Of a stretch of 64,000 nucleotides of DNA, positions 53,011-63,089 are shown piece after piece. Position numbers and translations under genes: made by a program. This stretch comes from Adenophora triphylla var. japonica (Eukaryota; Streptophyta; Magnoliopsida; Asterales; Campanulaceae): contig JAFEMH010001349.1 of assembly GCA_022495995.1 (NCBI GenBank), forward strand, positions 248,001 through 312,000. Reading direction: 5' to 3'. Positions within the stretch are counted from its first letter, which is position 1. Every line of letters begins with the position of its first letter. The notes under the pieces were generated by a model, which had not been told where the DNA came from, ran no database searches, and worked only from the letters and a program-made list of their open reading frames with translations.

Positions 53011-53709
53011 TGAAAAAAATTGAGCGGCTAGGAAGTGCACAGGAAGTTACAGACGCCTGATGTGAGTACTAATGCTATCACACCAGCACTAGCATCAGCG
53101 ATAAACAGCAGCAGAACAATAAAATTAAAACGAATTAAAACACCAAAATAACACTTATCTACAGCAACTTGTTGTAGACAATAAAACTTCTCTTATTAAA
53201 ACGATTTTTGAACCGATTATAAAAGGAACATAAAGAGAAGACAAAATCAACAAAAACTCTCACAGGAAAAAACACGCTTCTGTAGTATGGAACTTCAACA
53301 ACTTAGAGCTTAAAAATCGTGTGAACAAATGAGGCGTGATCCTCTAATTTATAGCCAAGGAGTCTTCGGATTTGGATGACTGAAGCTTGGAAAATATATC
53401 TTCAACTTAGTCTTCTTTATCCCTTTATCCACTCAAGCAATACTCGGCCTTTAGACTTTTTTTCCTTAGTTTGTCCAAACAAGAATCCTTCTTTTACTTG
53501 AACTCTTTCCTTGTGTGAGAGTCCTACAAAATAAACAAAATATACTAAAACAAATTCATAATTTGTCAGTAGATTAGTCAATAAAATAAATAACTAAATA
53601 AACTAAAGAGATATTTACAAATATATTCTAAAAATAAAAAAGATACAAATCCTAATAATTAAAAAATTATCCTTGAAAAATATGTGTGAAACACTCACAC
53701 TCACAAACA
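53011..53709 (-). repeat. 5' LTR of the Sirevirus-like element
   Basis: 699 bp, TGAAAAAAATTGAGC to CACAAACA, followed by AAGGG. Matches 38921-39538. Confidence 0.9.
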
Positions 53710-53714
53710 AAGGG

Positions 53715-54545
53715 AAACATATAAAAAAAATAGGTTTGAGTGAGTAGTTATCGGAGATTTAGACTTGGGGAACAAGGATGGAATCATCCTAGAAGGTGGA
53801 GCTGTAAACAATTCCAAACTTGCCCAAAATGTGCAATGAGTAAACATTGTAATCTTATACTCCCTCCGTCCAAATCAATGTTCAATTTTTAAATGGGTGA
53901 ATTACCAAAATATTCAACGTACTTTAGTGTTTTTTGCAATTAATGTAATTTTATCATTGTACAAGACATGTACAAATAAGTTTCTAAAACGTTGACAAGT
54001 CAAACACAACATTTGATACGTGACATCGATCCATGATTCTAATACAACACAAAACAAAGTTCTCAATAACGTGCAAATTGTAAGAGCAATGTTAGAGGCA
54101 CATAACAGTCATAAAATCATCCTTAAATATATTTTTTTCCATAGTCAAGCCACTTAAAAAGCAACGACGTAAAACCTTCATCAAGACTGTTCCCTATAAT
54201 ATTCACCGAGTGCCAACTAGCACCCGATACCAATATATAAGACTACCCACACAGTGGTTTCATCCCACTCCCCCATTTTATCTAACACTTTTTACACTTT
54301 TTCTCATCCACCTAATATTTCATCTATCCATTTCATTTACCCCCACTCCAATGGCTAACTTAAACTAAATTTCAACTCCCTCCAACTCATCATTCTATAC
54401 CCCACTACTTTTATTTTATTTCATTTATATTCTTTATTTTTATGATTAGTAAAATAATAATAATTATTATTTATAATTAAAAAAATATTTCACACTTAAT
54501 TAAAAAAATATTGCATCAATTTATAGGTAAAAAAAATATAATTGA
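53715..54545. other. Intergenic DNA
   Basis: Contains a lone Stowaway-type end (CTCCCTCCGTCCAAATC at 53861) without a clear partner, and a pyrimidine-rich stretch near 54260-54440. No gene seen. ~53715-53815 faintly resembles 38815-38900 (GGATGGAATCAT). Confidence 0.5.
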
Positions 54546-55300
54546 TTTTTTTGTGTCCAAATCAAATGAAACTTATATCGATTTGTAGGGAAAAAAAAAT
54601 GATGAATTTTGGTGAAAAAAAAAATTAAAAAAAATAATAATTTACTAGGTAATAATTCAGCCCCAATTGAAAACTAAGTGTTTTTTTTTTGTGTCCAAAT
54701 CAAATGAAACTTATATCGATTTGTAGGGAAAAAAAAATGATGAATTTTGGTGAAAAAAAAATTAAAAAAAATAATAATTTACTAGGTAATAATTCAGCCC
54801 AAATTGAAAGCTAAGTGTTTTTTTTTTGTGTCCAAATCAAATGAAACTTATATCGATTTGTAGGGAAAAAAATGATGAATTTTGGTGAAAAAAATTAAAA
54901 AAATAATCAATTTACTAGGTAATAATTCAGCCCAAATTGAAAACTAAGTGTTTTTTTTGTATCCAAATCAAAATGAAACTTATATCGATTTGTAGGGAAA
55001 AAAATGATGAATTTTGGCGAAAAAAAAAATTAAAAAAATAATCAATTTACTAGGTAATAATTCAGCCCAAATTGAAAATTAAGTGTTTTTTTATGTCCAA
55101 ATCAAATGAAACTTATATCGATTTGTAGGGAAAAAAATGATGAATTTTGGCGAAAAAAAAATTAAAAAATAATCAATTTACTAGGTAATAATTCATTTCT
55201 AAATTGAAAACTAAGTGTTTTTTTTGTGTCCAAATCAAATGAAACTTATATCAATTTGTAGGTAAAAAAAATGATGAATTTGGTGAATTTTTCTTTTTAT
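54545..55300. repeat. 131-138-bp tandem array (about six copies)
   Basis: Unit begins GTGTCCAAATCAAATGAAAC and includes TTATATCGATTTGTAGGG, ATGATGAATTTTGG and TTTACTAGGTAATAATTCAG. Unit starts by eye: 54553, 54690, 54828, 54959, 55095, 55226; the last copy is partial. Confidence 0.93.
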
Positions 55301-55855
55301 TTTTAAATCATTTATTATGAGATAATTGAGTTTAAGTAATTGGGTGAAAAAATAATAAAGTCAAGACCAATAAGGTCTTGACACGTGGCAACTTTAAAAA
55401 AAAAAAAAAAAAAAAGGCAAAACAAAACAGAGTTTCAACCGGGATGAAAGTTTTAATTCAGCCAACCCATTCAACTACCTTTCAGTTTTCCATTGCAAGG
55501 ATTAAGTTGGATGAAATGGATTTCATCTCCATTTCATCCAACCCATTGTAGCTAGTCTAATCCCCAGAAACTTGCAAGACACAACAGACAAGTCCGCTGA
55601 ACTATCCGACCATGACAATTGACCTAATTCGTACGTTAGGGCCATTTCATTTTCATTTTTTTTATTTTTAAGATTGAAAATGTCATCTCCAAGTTTTTAC
55701 TTCCTAAAAATGCTCAACCATCCAAGTTGACTTCTTGCTCCCCAAGAAAAACTACACATCTCTATTACTACTAATTGTTTAATAAACAGTTGAGTCTGTA
55801 TAGAACCTTACCAACCACTCTTCCTGTATTCTTCCCTAGCTAGCAAGCTGATTCA

Positions 55856-55870
55856 ACTATAAATAAGTCC
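55856..55870 (+). promoter_or_regulatory. TATA box of the putative gene at 56013
   Basis: ACTATAAATAAGTCC, about 150 bp upstream of the ATG and ahead of a pyrimidine-rich start region and a GA repeat. Confidence 0.6.
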
Positions 55871-55937
55871 TCCTCTAACTAGTCTCTCTCTCATCCAGCC
55901 TCTAAATTGCCTGCAGCTCACAAAAATTCTAAGTCAA

Positions 55938-55942
<5 letters not shown>

Positions 55943-55981
<39 letters not shown>
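55943..55981 (+). repeat. (GA)n microsatellite in a likely 5' leader
   Basis: About 39 bp of GA between the TATA box and the ATG. GA repeats in leaders are common in plant genes and can bind BPC-type factors. Confidence 0.9.
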
Positions 55982-55983
<2 letters not shown>

Positions 55984-56012
55984 AGTCAAAAAGACGAGAA
56001 TAGCCTCAAAAC

Positions 56013-56336
56013 ATGATTAAAGAGAGGGATATGTGGTACTGTATCTTCTTGGCAGTGGCTGTGGGTTTCAATCTTTACTTCAACTTGCAATGCTTCTCAA
56101 ACAAATTGGCTCTGAATCAAACATCTGAATATGCAGCAGCTCAATTATCAGACAATAGCGCAGAAAGGAATAATTTTCAAGAGTGTTTCTTCTCAATAAT
56201 GACCGAGTTTCTCAATTTCTGCACTGCAAAATGTCTGCAGTTAAACTACTTGATCCCAGTGATCCCTTCACAATCAACAATGTTGTTACTAAGCCTGGTT
56301 GTGTTGAGTCAATCAATCCTTTCTTTTTATTACTAA
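56013..56336 (+). CDS. Putative small membrane-anchored or secreted protein, unrecognised
   Basis: 107 residues. Residues ~8-26 (WYCIFLAVAVGFNLYFNLQ) form a hydrophobic segment that could be a signal anchor; a polar middle with four cysteines (C27, C59, C70, C75 by rough count) and a hydrophobic Leu/Ser-rich end (MLLLSLVVLSQSILSF) follow. A good TATA box and GA leader argue for a real promoter. The last ~100 bp resemble 4981-5080 and 6071-6170, so the 3' end belongs to a small dispersed or duplicated family. No domain recognised. It could equally be the first exon of a longer gene or a gene remnant cut by the Athila-like LTR at 56448. Confidence 0.4.
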   Translation: MIKERDMWYCIFLAVAVGFNLYFNLQCFSNKLALNQTSEYAAAQLSDNSAERNNFQECFFSIMTEFLNFCTAKCLQLNYLIPVIPSQSTMLLLSLVVLSQSILSFYY

Positions 56337-56447
56337 ATAAAAAAAATCATTGCTTTTGGCCATAATTCCTCATTTACGTACCCTCGCTCGTTGAGAAGTC
56401 TCAAAGATGAATCTATTTCATCAACTTGTAATGGCAGGCAGCTAGAG

Positions 56448-57790
56448 TGATGGAGAAAATTCCACTATGTAATAAAAACCTTGCAAGTGTACAAGTCACC
56501 GAAGTAGCAACGTACAAAAGTAAGGGTCGAACCACAGAGACTCGTGTGTTTTAACAAGTAAATTTAATTAATGCAGAAAGTAACAAAATGGGGTTTTTGA
56601 TTTGGATTTATTAACTAAAGTAATAAAGCAAGAATTTAACTATTTAATTCAAGAAAACAAGAAAGCAATAAACTAGGATTTAAATCAGATCAAAGAAATT
56701 CACGGATTGAATTTCATAATTGTATCCCCTCTATGCTAATGATTTTGATAAGAAAAATAACAATCTCATTCAAAGACTCTTTCACTTGGTTAAGGGTTGG
56801 GACGTTTGGTGTGCGGATTGCAACCCCAATATTTCTATCTTGTTATCAATTTCGGTAGGTCAAAATAACATTCAAGAAACTCATTAAGTTCACAAGAAAT
56901 ATATGAATCTAGGTTGTCTTGAATTCCGGTAGGTCAACAATCCAACCTAATTGATGAATTAGGGTGCTTTAAATAAACTGTCCACGGTAGTGCAACAGTC
57001 TAAAACAAATAAAAGAATGATAATTTAATTCATCAAACAAGAATGAGAGAGTTTGGAAGAATTCAAACTTGAATTAGCATAGAGGTTCAACAATTACTAC
57101 ATCCAATCCATGAAAAGGAAAATTAGCTACTCATATTCATGATCACAACCACAAAATATGAATAATAATAATAATGCATCAAACCTAGAAAAAGAGCAAA
57201 AACCTTCAAAATCCGAAATCCTCCAATCCTTCAAAAGCCTAGGCAAGAAAATAATAATCAAAAGTTACCTAATAATAATCATAATAGGAATATATATAGT
57301 CCTAAAACAATCCTTCAAAGACTAGGAAAAGGGATTAAAAAGATCCATCAAAATCTGCAAAGGATCTCCAAAATCCTTTCAAAATAAGGAAACACCTTTC
57401 TTCAGCCCGGCACCACTGGGCGTGCGCCCACTCCTTCCAGGCGTGCGCCCACTATCCATCTGAGAGTTTTGGGCGTGCGACCACTCCTTCCAGGTGTTCG
57501 CCCACCCTGCATTCCAACCTTGCTCCTTTTTCCTTCCATAATTCCCTTTTGATCCTTCAGCAGAATGACTCCTTGACTTCTTAAAAATCCTCGCAAGTCC
57601 CTTTTCACTTTTCATTAGCTCTCCACTCCATTTTTGTTCCTTTCTTCACTTGAATCCATAGTTTGTCACCTAATTAACCTGTACTCACCAAAAACACTAG
57701 AAAATACATTAAAATAATATTTTACTCAAGAATTTCACAACAAATAAGTGTAAGAGTACCTAATTTAGATGTGTAAAAACACATCCATCA
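56448..57790 (-). repeat. 3' LTR of the Athila-like element
   Basis: 1343 bp, TGATGGAGAAAA to ACACATCCATCA, with inverted TGATGGA ends. Minus-strand TATA (ACTATATATATTCC) at ~57290. GGGCGTGCGCCCA-type palindromes at 57418-57504 lie ~120-210 bp upstream of it. Confidence 0.88.
57418..57504. repeat. GGGCGTGCGCCCA array in the LTR U3
   Basis: Four copies: 57418-57430, 57440-57451, 57471-57483 (one change) and 57493-57504 (two changes), separated by CTCCTTCCAG-like spacers. Confidence 0.88.
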
Positions 57791-57810
57791 AATACCCCCA
57801 AACTTATTTC
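57791..57810 (-). other. Polypurine tract of the Athila-like element
   Basis: Minus strand AATAAGTTTGGGGGTATT directly before the LTR start TGATGGATGTG. GTTTGGGGGTATT is the usual form in such elements. Confidence 0.85.
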
Positions 57811-59146
57811 TTGCTCGTCCTCGAGTAAGGCAACATAAGAAAGAAAATAAAATAAAAAGAACAACCTAAACTAATTAATCCGAAAGTTAACTTTGTCCCC
57901 ACATTCTTATATTTCCCAAAATTGCTTGAATCATGAAGTACCACAACCGCACAATCTCAAAGCAGTCAATCCACACAAGTATCAACATATATTACCATTA
58001 ATTTTGCTACCCTGCTCAATCATTATATGTACTCAATAAATCCCTGTGTGTGTGTGAATTTGAACTCTCCCTCCGCTTCAAACTTGATCCATTTTTATAA
58101 AGCTAAGTACACCAATCATCTCTTATTTTATTGAAGTTGTTTAACAAATAAAAACACACTTAATGGCAAACTATGAATACTCCCTTCAACTTTTCCACTT
58201 CAATGGACCTTTAACACCCCCAAACCTGATCATTTAAGCACATATTTTTAAAAGTCATCTACCGTTCAAGTAGGGAACACTGTAGCAGCGAACTCCATGC
58301 CCCTAATACTAGGTAGGAATTTATTACCATATACTCCTATTTGGCAAGGAAGCAACGTCGCAGCGAACGCCGTGCCCCGAGCTACTTTAGGAATATTTAA
58401 TCATAGAGATGGGAGTTAGCCACTTCGGTGTCGAGCCTGGTAAGGACCATCACGGCGGAAAAACTCTTCCCTCATAGCGCTACTGCATACCCAAAAATCT
58501 GGTTAAGCTAGAATGGTCCCTATCCAACCAATCTACACGCCTGGGGGTATTTACCGAGTAATAATTTAATTGCCATTGCTCCCATTCCCTTTTCAATTTC
58601 TCTTACACATTATCTCAGATACAAGGGATGTCATTTCACAACAATAATCCACACTGTCCAAGGAGTACCCACAGTTTACTGCTAAGATATTACTATTTAA
58701 TAAACAAATTCATTAACGTCAAAGATGATGGTGTACTATAAACTTGATAAAACAGATCACATTATCGACTACAGGAGAATTACAGCATAAGTGCACATAA
58801 TTTTTGAGCTTTATTGACATAAAAATAACCATTGAGCACCATATCAAAATTAATCTAATATATATTAAGACTTGCATAACTGACTTTTAACACCACAATA
58901 TCCCACTAACAGTTTCAAACAATCAACCAAGCAATCATGGGGATAAAAGAATGTTAACAAAACTTGAACCATGTCAAACAAGGACAAAATTAACCCTTTT
59001 TTTTTTTTTTTTTTTAACTGCGGTGATAAACCAAAAATCGTACTGTGCAGGTAGTACCCCCACACCCCCAAACTTAAACCATGCATTGTCCCTAATGCAT
59101 ATGATATCAATAAAGCATAAGATAGGGTTAGGGGTACCTCAACCAA
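57811..59146 (-). other. 3' untranslated region of the Athila-like element
   Basis: No credible ORF. Two similar ~90-bp pieces (GGAACACTGTAGCAGCGAAC at ~58276 and GGAAGCAACGTCGCAGCGAAC at ~58348). A T-run at 58999-59016. Confidence 0.5.
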
Positions 59147-60420
59147 CTACTGAGGCGGAGGGCGAAAATGGTGACCCCAAAGATCACTCTGGGACTGCTG
59201 AAACTGCCCCTCTTGTGGCTGAAAGTGTGGTGGAGCAGACTGCTGCGAACTACTGCCTTGTGGGTGCAAATAACCCATGAGTTGCGCCCATCTTTCATCT
59301 TGCACATTCCTGTGTGCTTGGGCTGCCATAGCCTCCGCCATCCGTCTCTGCTCCGCCTCCTCAAAACGAGTACTGAAATCCCCAAATCTTTTACTCAATT
59401 CGCTCACCTCCACTCTTACCGAAGTCATAGCCAAACTCAGACCGTGCATCGCCCTGGCGGGATCTCTTCTATATAACTCCACACGTGCTTCCACAGGGTC
59501 CTCCTCCATGTCTTCATCATTCCCATCATTTTCGTTATTTCCTTCTCCTTCTTCTTCATTCTCACCACCATCCTCATCGCTCGATGCTGACACTGCCTCA
59601 CCCGACTGAATATGACTTTTCTTGGTCATAGTACTCAAATCTATCTTAGGCCCCGGCTTCAAGTCTCTTGACGGCAGATTTACCCTTGCCCTTGAAATCA
59701 AATAAGTGATCAAACAGGGAAACTTGACGTTGACGTTGCTCAATTTCTCCGCATTATGGGCAATTTGATTGGAAATAATCAATCCCGTATTAATGGGCTC
59801 CCCCTTCAGTACCAAATGCATAAGCCATGCTCTCTTCCAATGCACCACATGCGAATGCGCACTTTCGGCATACTGCTTCCAGTTATTTGATAAACTTTGT
59901 GCAAGTATCTCAGTCTGTGCCTCAGCTTCTTAACTGGCAACAACTTTCCTCCATCGTTCAGATTTATCTCCACACGCCCAAAGGTTGATTGAATCACGTG
60001 AATTTCCTTTTTCCATTCTTTTTCCATCGCCCCTATCGTGCTAGAATATTTACACTCTTCAACATTTGGCATAGAATAATACTGATTAATTAGTTCACTC
60101 GAGTAATTCACCGGGCGTCCTCTCACATAAGACTCTCCACAGTTTCCCAACTCATGCACATTTGCATAAAATTCTTTAACCAACAATGCAACCCCATTCT
60201 GTTTTGGCCTACTCGCTAGATTCTTCCATTGATACCTCTCCACAATATCATCCAAGCCTAAATCTTCAAAATCAAACTCTCTTTCTGCATTGCACTGTTT
60301 ACGCTCATATTGAACAAAGAAATTTTCCGCTTTTCGACTCTTGAACTTATTAGCATCATGGGGAGGACCGGGGGAAACTTGTTCTTGTGCAACCTCTTTT
60401 CTTTTTCTAGAGCCACTCAT
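59147..60420 (-). pseudogene. Env-position ORF ('putative plant transposon protein' type) of the Athila-like element
   Basis: Starts at ATG 60420 (MSGSRKRKEVAQ). Residues ~60-160 read LVKEFYANVHEL, SYVRGRPVNYSSELINQYY, the signature of the plant transposon protein domain found downstream of pol in Athila-type elements. A frameshift near 59930 leads into the second half: WKRAWLMHLVLKGEPINTGL, FPCLITYLISRARV, an acidic block (GENEEEGEGNNENDG), a short coiled region and a Gln/Pro-rich tail ending at 59147. Function is unknown; the 'env-like' label rests on position only and no membrane segment is evident. Confidence 0.75.
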
Positions 60421-61360
60421 TGTTAATTAATTACTCCGAAAACTTACAAGAATTAACAAGAAAACTTACTTCCACCGCAGAGGTTCGCCGGAAAAGTGAC
60501 CGGAGTTGGCCGGAATATTCGCCGGAGATGGAGAAGATGGAGAAATCGGTGAAGCTTATCCTTTCAACACTTTCTTCACAAGAATCTTCCTTCAATTTGG
60601 CTCCCAATGCCTCCAATCAACAAACCCATTTCTTTCTTCTTTCCAAAGCAATTTCTTCAATTTGGGTCCAAAGATTGGGCCTTTAGTGGTGTAACTCGGT
60701 TTTGGAGGGAGGATAATGGGTGTAGGTGAGGATTTAGTGAGCAACAATGGCGGATTTGGAAGTTTAGGGGTTCAATTTTTAGAGAGGTGATGGACGGCGG
60801 CCATGGCTTTTTTTAGAGAGAGAGGGATGCGTTCTTAGGGATTTAGAAATTAGGAAATATCCCAGCCCCTTTCATTAAATCCTCTCCGCTGTTTGACCGG
60901 TCCACATACCCCGGGCGCACGCCCACTTTACCCAAGCGCACGCCCACATCCATGCTGAGACCAACCAGGCGCACGCCCACTTCAATTTTCACCATTTTTC
61001 ATTTTCCTCCCCTTTTTCTTGCATTATCTTCCATTGTTGCCACATTATTTCCACTTCCTTTCATTGGTTGGCGAATAACATCTACACATCACCACTAAAA
61101 ATAAAACCCAAGCATAAGATCTGCTAAATAACTAAAATCATAAGGAAAATTAAAACAAAAGTAAAAGGATCAATCGAAATAAACAAAATAACACAATAAA
61201 AGCGAATTTTTTTTTTATTATTTTTTTAAATACCACCACCCCCACACTTAAATCATGCTATGTCCTCATGGCATGAACCAAGAAAACACAACACAATCCA
61301 ACTGCAACGATGATAATAACGGAAAAGAAAATACGGAAAGCAGTAAATATTACCTACATT
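60421..61360 (-). other. Gap between pol and the env-position ORF, with a second palindrome array
   Basis: Non-coding. Holds GGGCGCACGCCCA at 60913-60925, AGCGCACGCCCA at 60935-60946 and GGCGCACGCCCA at 60968-60979, the mirror form of the LTR array, ~500 bp upstream of the ORF start. May act as an internal promoter or be an old LTR-derived duplication. Confidence 0.6.
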
Positions 61361-62560
61361 GGGTTGCCTCCCAATTAGCGCTTTGGTTATAGTCGTTAAG
61401 CTCGACGTCATGCCCTAATGGAATTAAGTGGCCACCTCCGGGTCCACCAACTCGATTACATCAATCATCTCCAAAATTGAAACCCCTTCGTAATATGGCT
61501 TCAAACGATGTCCATTCACCTTGAAGGTTCTCCCACTTTTTAACTCCTTGATTTCCACCGCCCCAAATGAAGAAACAAGAACCACTTCATAGGGCCCATA
61601 CCACTGAACATAACTTTCCCGGAAACAATTTTAACCTTGAATTGAAAAGAAGGACTTTCATACCCGGCCTTAAAAATTTAGGCCTCAAGTGTTTGTCATG
61701 ATAGCGTTTGGTCCTTTCTTTGTACAATTTAGCACTCTCATAGGACTCTTGTCGGAGCTCCTCAAGTTCATCAAGTGCAAGCAACCGCTTCTCCCCCGCT
61801 GCATTCAAATCCATGTTCAATTCTTTGACCGCCCAATAAGACTTGTGTTCTAATTCCACCGGGAGATGACATTCTTTCCCATACACAATCCTATACGGGC
61901 TCATTCCAATTGGTGTTTTATACGCAGTTCTGTATGCCCACAATGCATCCCCCAACTTTAGTGCCCAATCCTTTCTGTTGGGACGCACTGTTTTCTCAAG
62001 CACACCCTTTATCTGCCGATTGCTCACCTCCACCTGTCCCGAAGTTTGGGGATGATATGCTGTAGCAAGCTTATGCACCACCCCATACTTTTTCAACACT
62101 AAATTGAACCTCTTATTGGTGAAATGAGTACCTTGATCACTGATTATTGCCCGTGGCATGCCATACCTGCTGAAAATATTCTCACGAACAAACTTGCAAA
62201 CGACATTAGCATCATTAGTTCGGGTGGCAATTGCCTCCACCCACTTCGAAACATAATCAACAGCAACAAGTATGTACAAATAACCGTGGAACGGGGGAAA
62301 CGGACCCATGAAATCAATGCCCCAAACATCAAAAATATCAACAATAAGATTATGTTGTAACGGCATCTCATCTCTCTTCCCTATGCCACCTGATGCGTTG
62401 GCATCTATCACACTTTTTATAGAACTCTTGAACATCCTTAAAAATTGTGGGCCAATACGTACCAGTTGAACAACTTTTCTAGCGGTCTTTTGACCACTAA
62501 AGTGCCCACCACAATGGAGCTCATGACGAGAATTTCAAAACACTCTCTTGCTCATGCTCG
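61361..62560 (-). pseudogene. Integrase of the Athila-like element
   Basis: The core frame (62435-61587) contains the catalytic set: D in [10 protein letters not shown] in [10 protein letters not shown] in [16 protein letters not shown] (E from the D-D-35-E triad), plus [20 protein letters not shown]. The zinc-finger end is out of frame around 62395-62440 ([11 protein letters not shown] can be read), and the C-terminus shifts near 61615 into [13 protein letters not shown] at ~61510. Key residues are present but the frame is broken at both ends. Confidence 0.9.
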
Positions 62561-62685
62561 GGCACACATCGCCTCACAATATTATCCGGACATATCTTCC
62601 ACAAATAAGGGTCATCCCAAATGTAGTATTTCACATCGACCCGAACTTACGTTTTTGATCATAAGTGAAGTGTGGTGGGATCATG

Positions 62686-63063
62686 TTAGACACCAAATAA
62701 TTGACAAAGTCTCGCATACCAAGGTTCTTGGACATGTATGGCAAGAAGTTGTTCATCCGGAAAATTTTCATTAACCAGAATCACACTCTCCTCGATATTA
62801 AGATATGAATAGTCCTCAAGCCTCGATAAATGATCCGCTACCACATTCTCACTCCCCTTTTTGTCTCGGATCTCAACATCAAATTCTTGTAACAATAACA
62901 TCCACCTCAACAAACGAGGTTTAGCATCCTTTTTATTCAACAAATGTTTCAATGCAGCATGGTCAGAATAAATTATCACCTTTGACCCTAGCAAGTAAGA
63001 ACGAAACTTTTTCAATGCAAACACAACGGCTAGAAATTCTTTTTCGGTTGTGGTATAATTCAT
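62686..63063 (-). pseudogene. RNase H of the Athila-like element
   Basis: [69 protein letters not shown]: the full gypsy RNase H pattern. A frame change near 63065 separates it from reverse transcriptase. Confidence 0.92.
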
Positions 63064-63089
63064 TGTGCATCATTAAGTGTTCTACTAGC

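Larger units (their letters stand above)
38921..53709 (-). mobile_element. Sirevirus-like copia element carrying a CACTA insertion
   Basis: AAGGG flanks both sides (38916-38920 and 53710-53714). LTRs at 38921-39538 and 53011-53709. Minus-strand order: primer site, gag (52952-51305 with shifts), protease joined to RNase H (51304-49967), CACTA insertion, 3' untranslated region with several polypurine tracts, 3' LTR. Integrase and most of reverse transcriptase are absent. Repeated polypurine tracts before the 3' LTR are a known Sirevirus trait. It is non-autonomous. Confidence 0.88.

Noticed and set aside
53861..54480. Complete Stowaway MITE from 53861
   Set aside because: Only one end (CTCCCTCCGTCC) is visible; no inverted partner with TA was found within several hundred bases.
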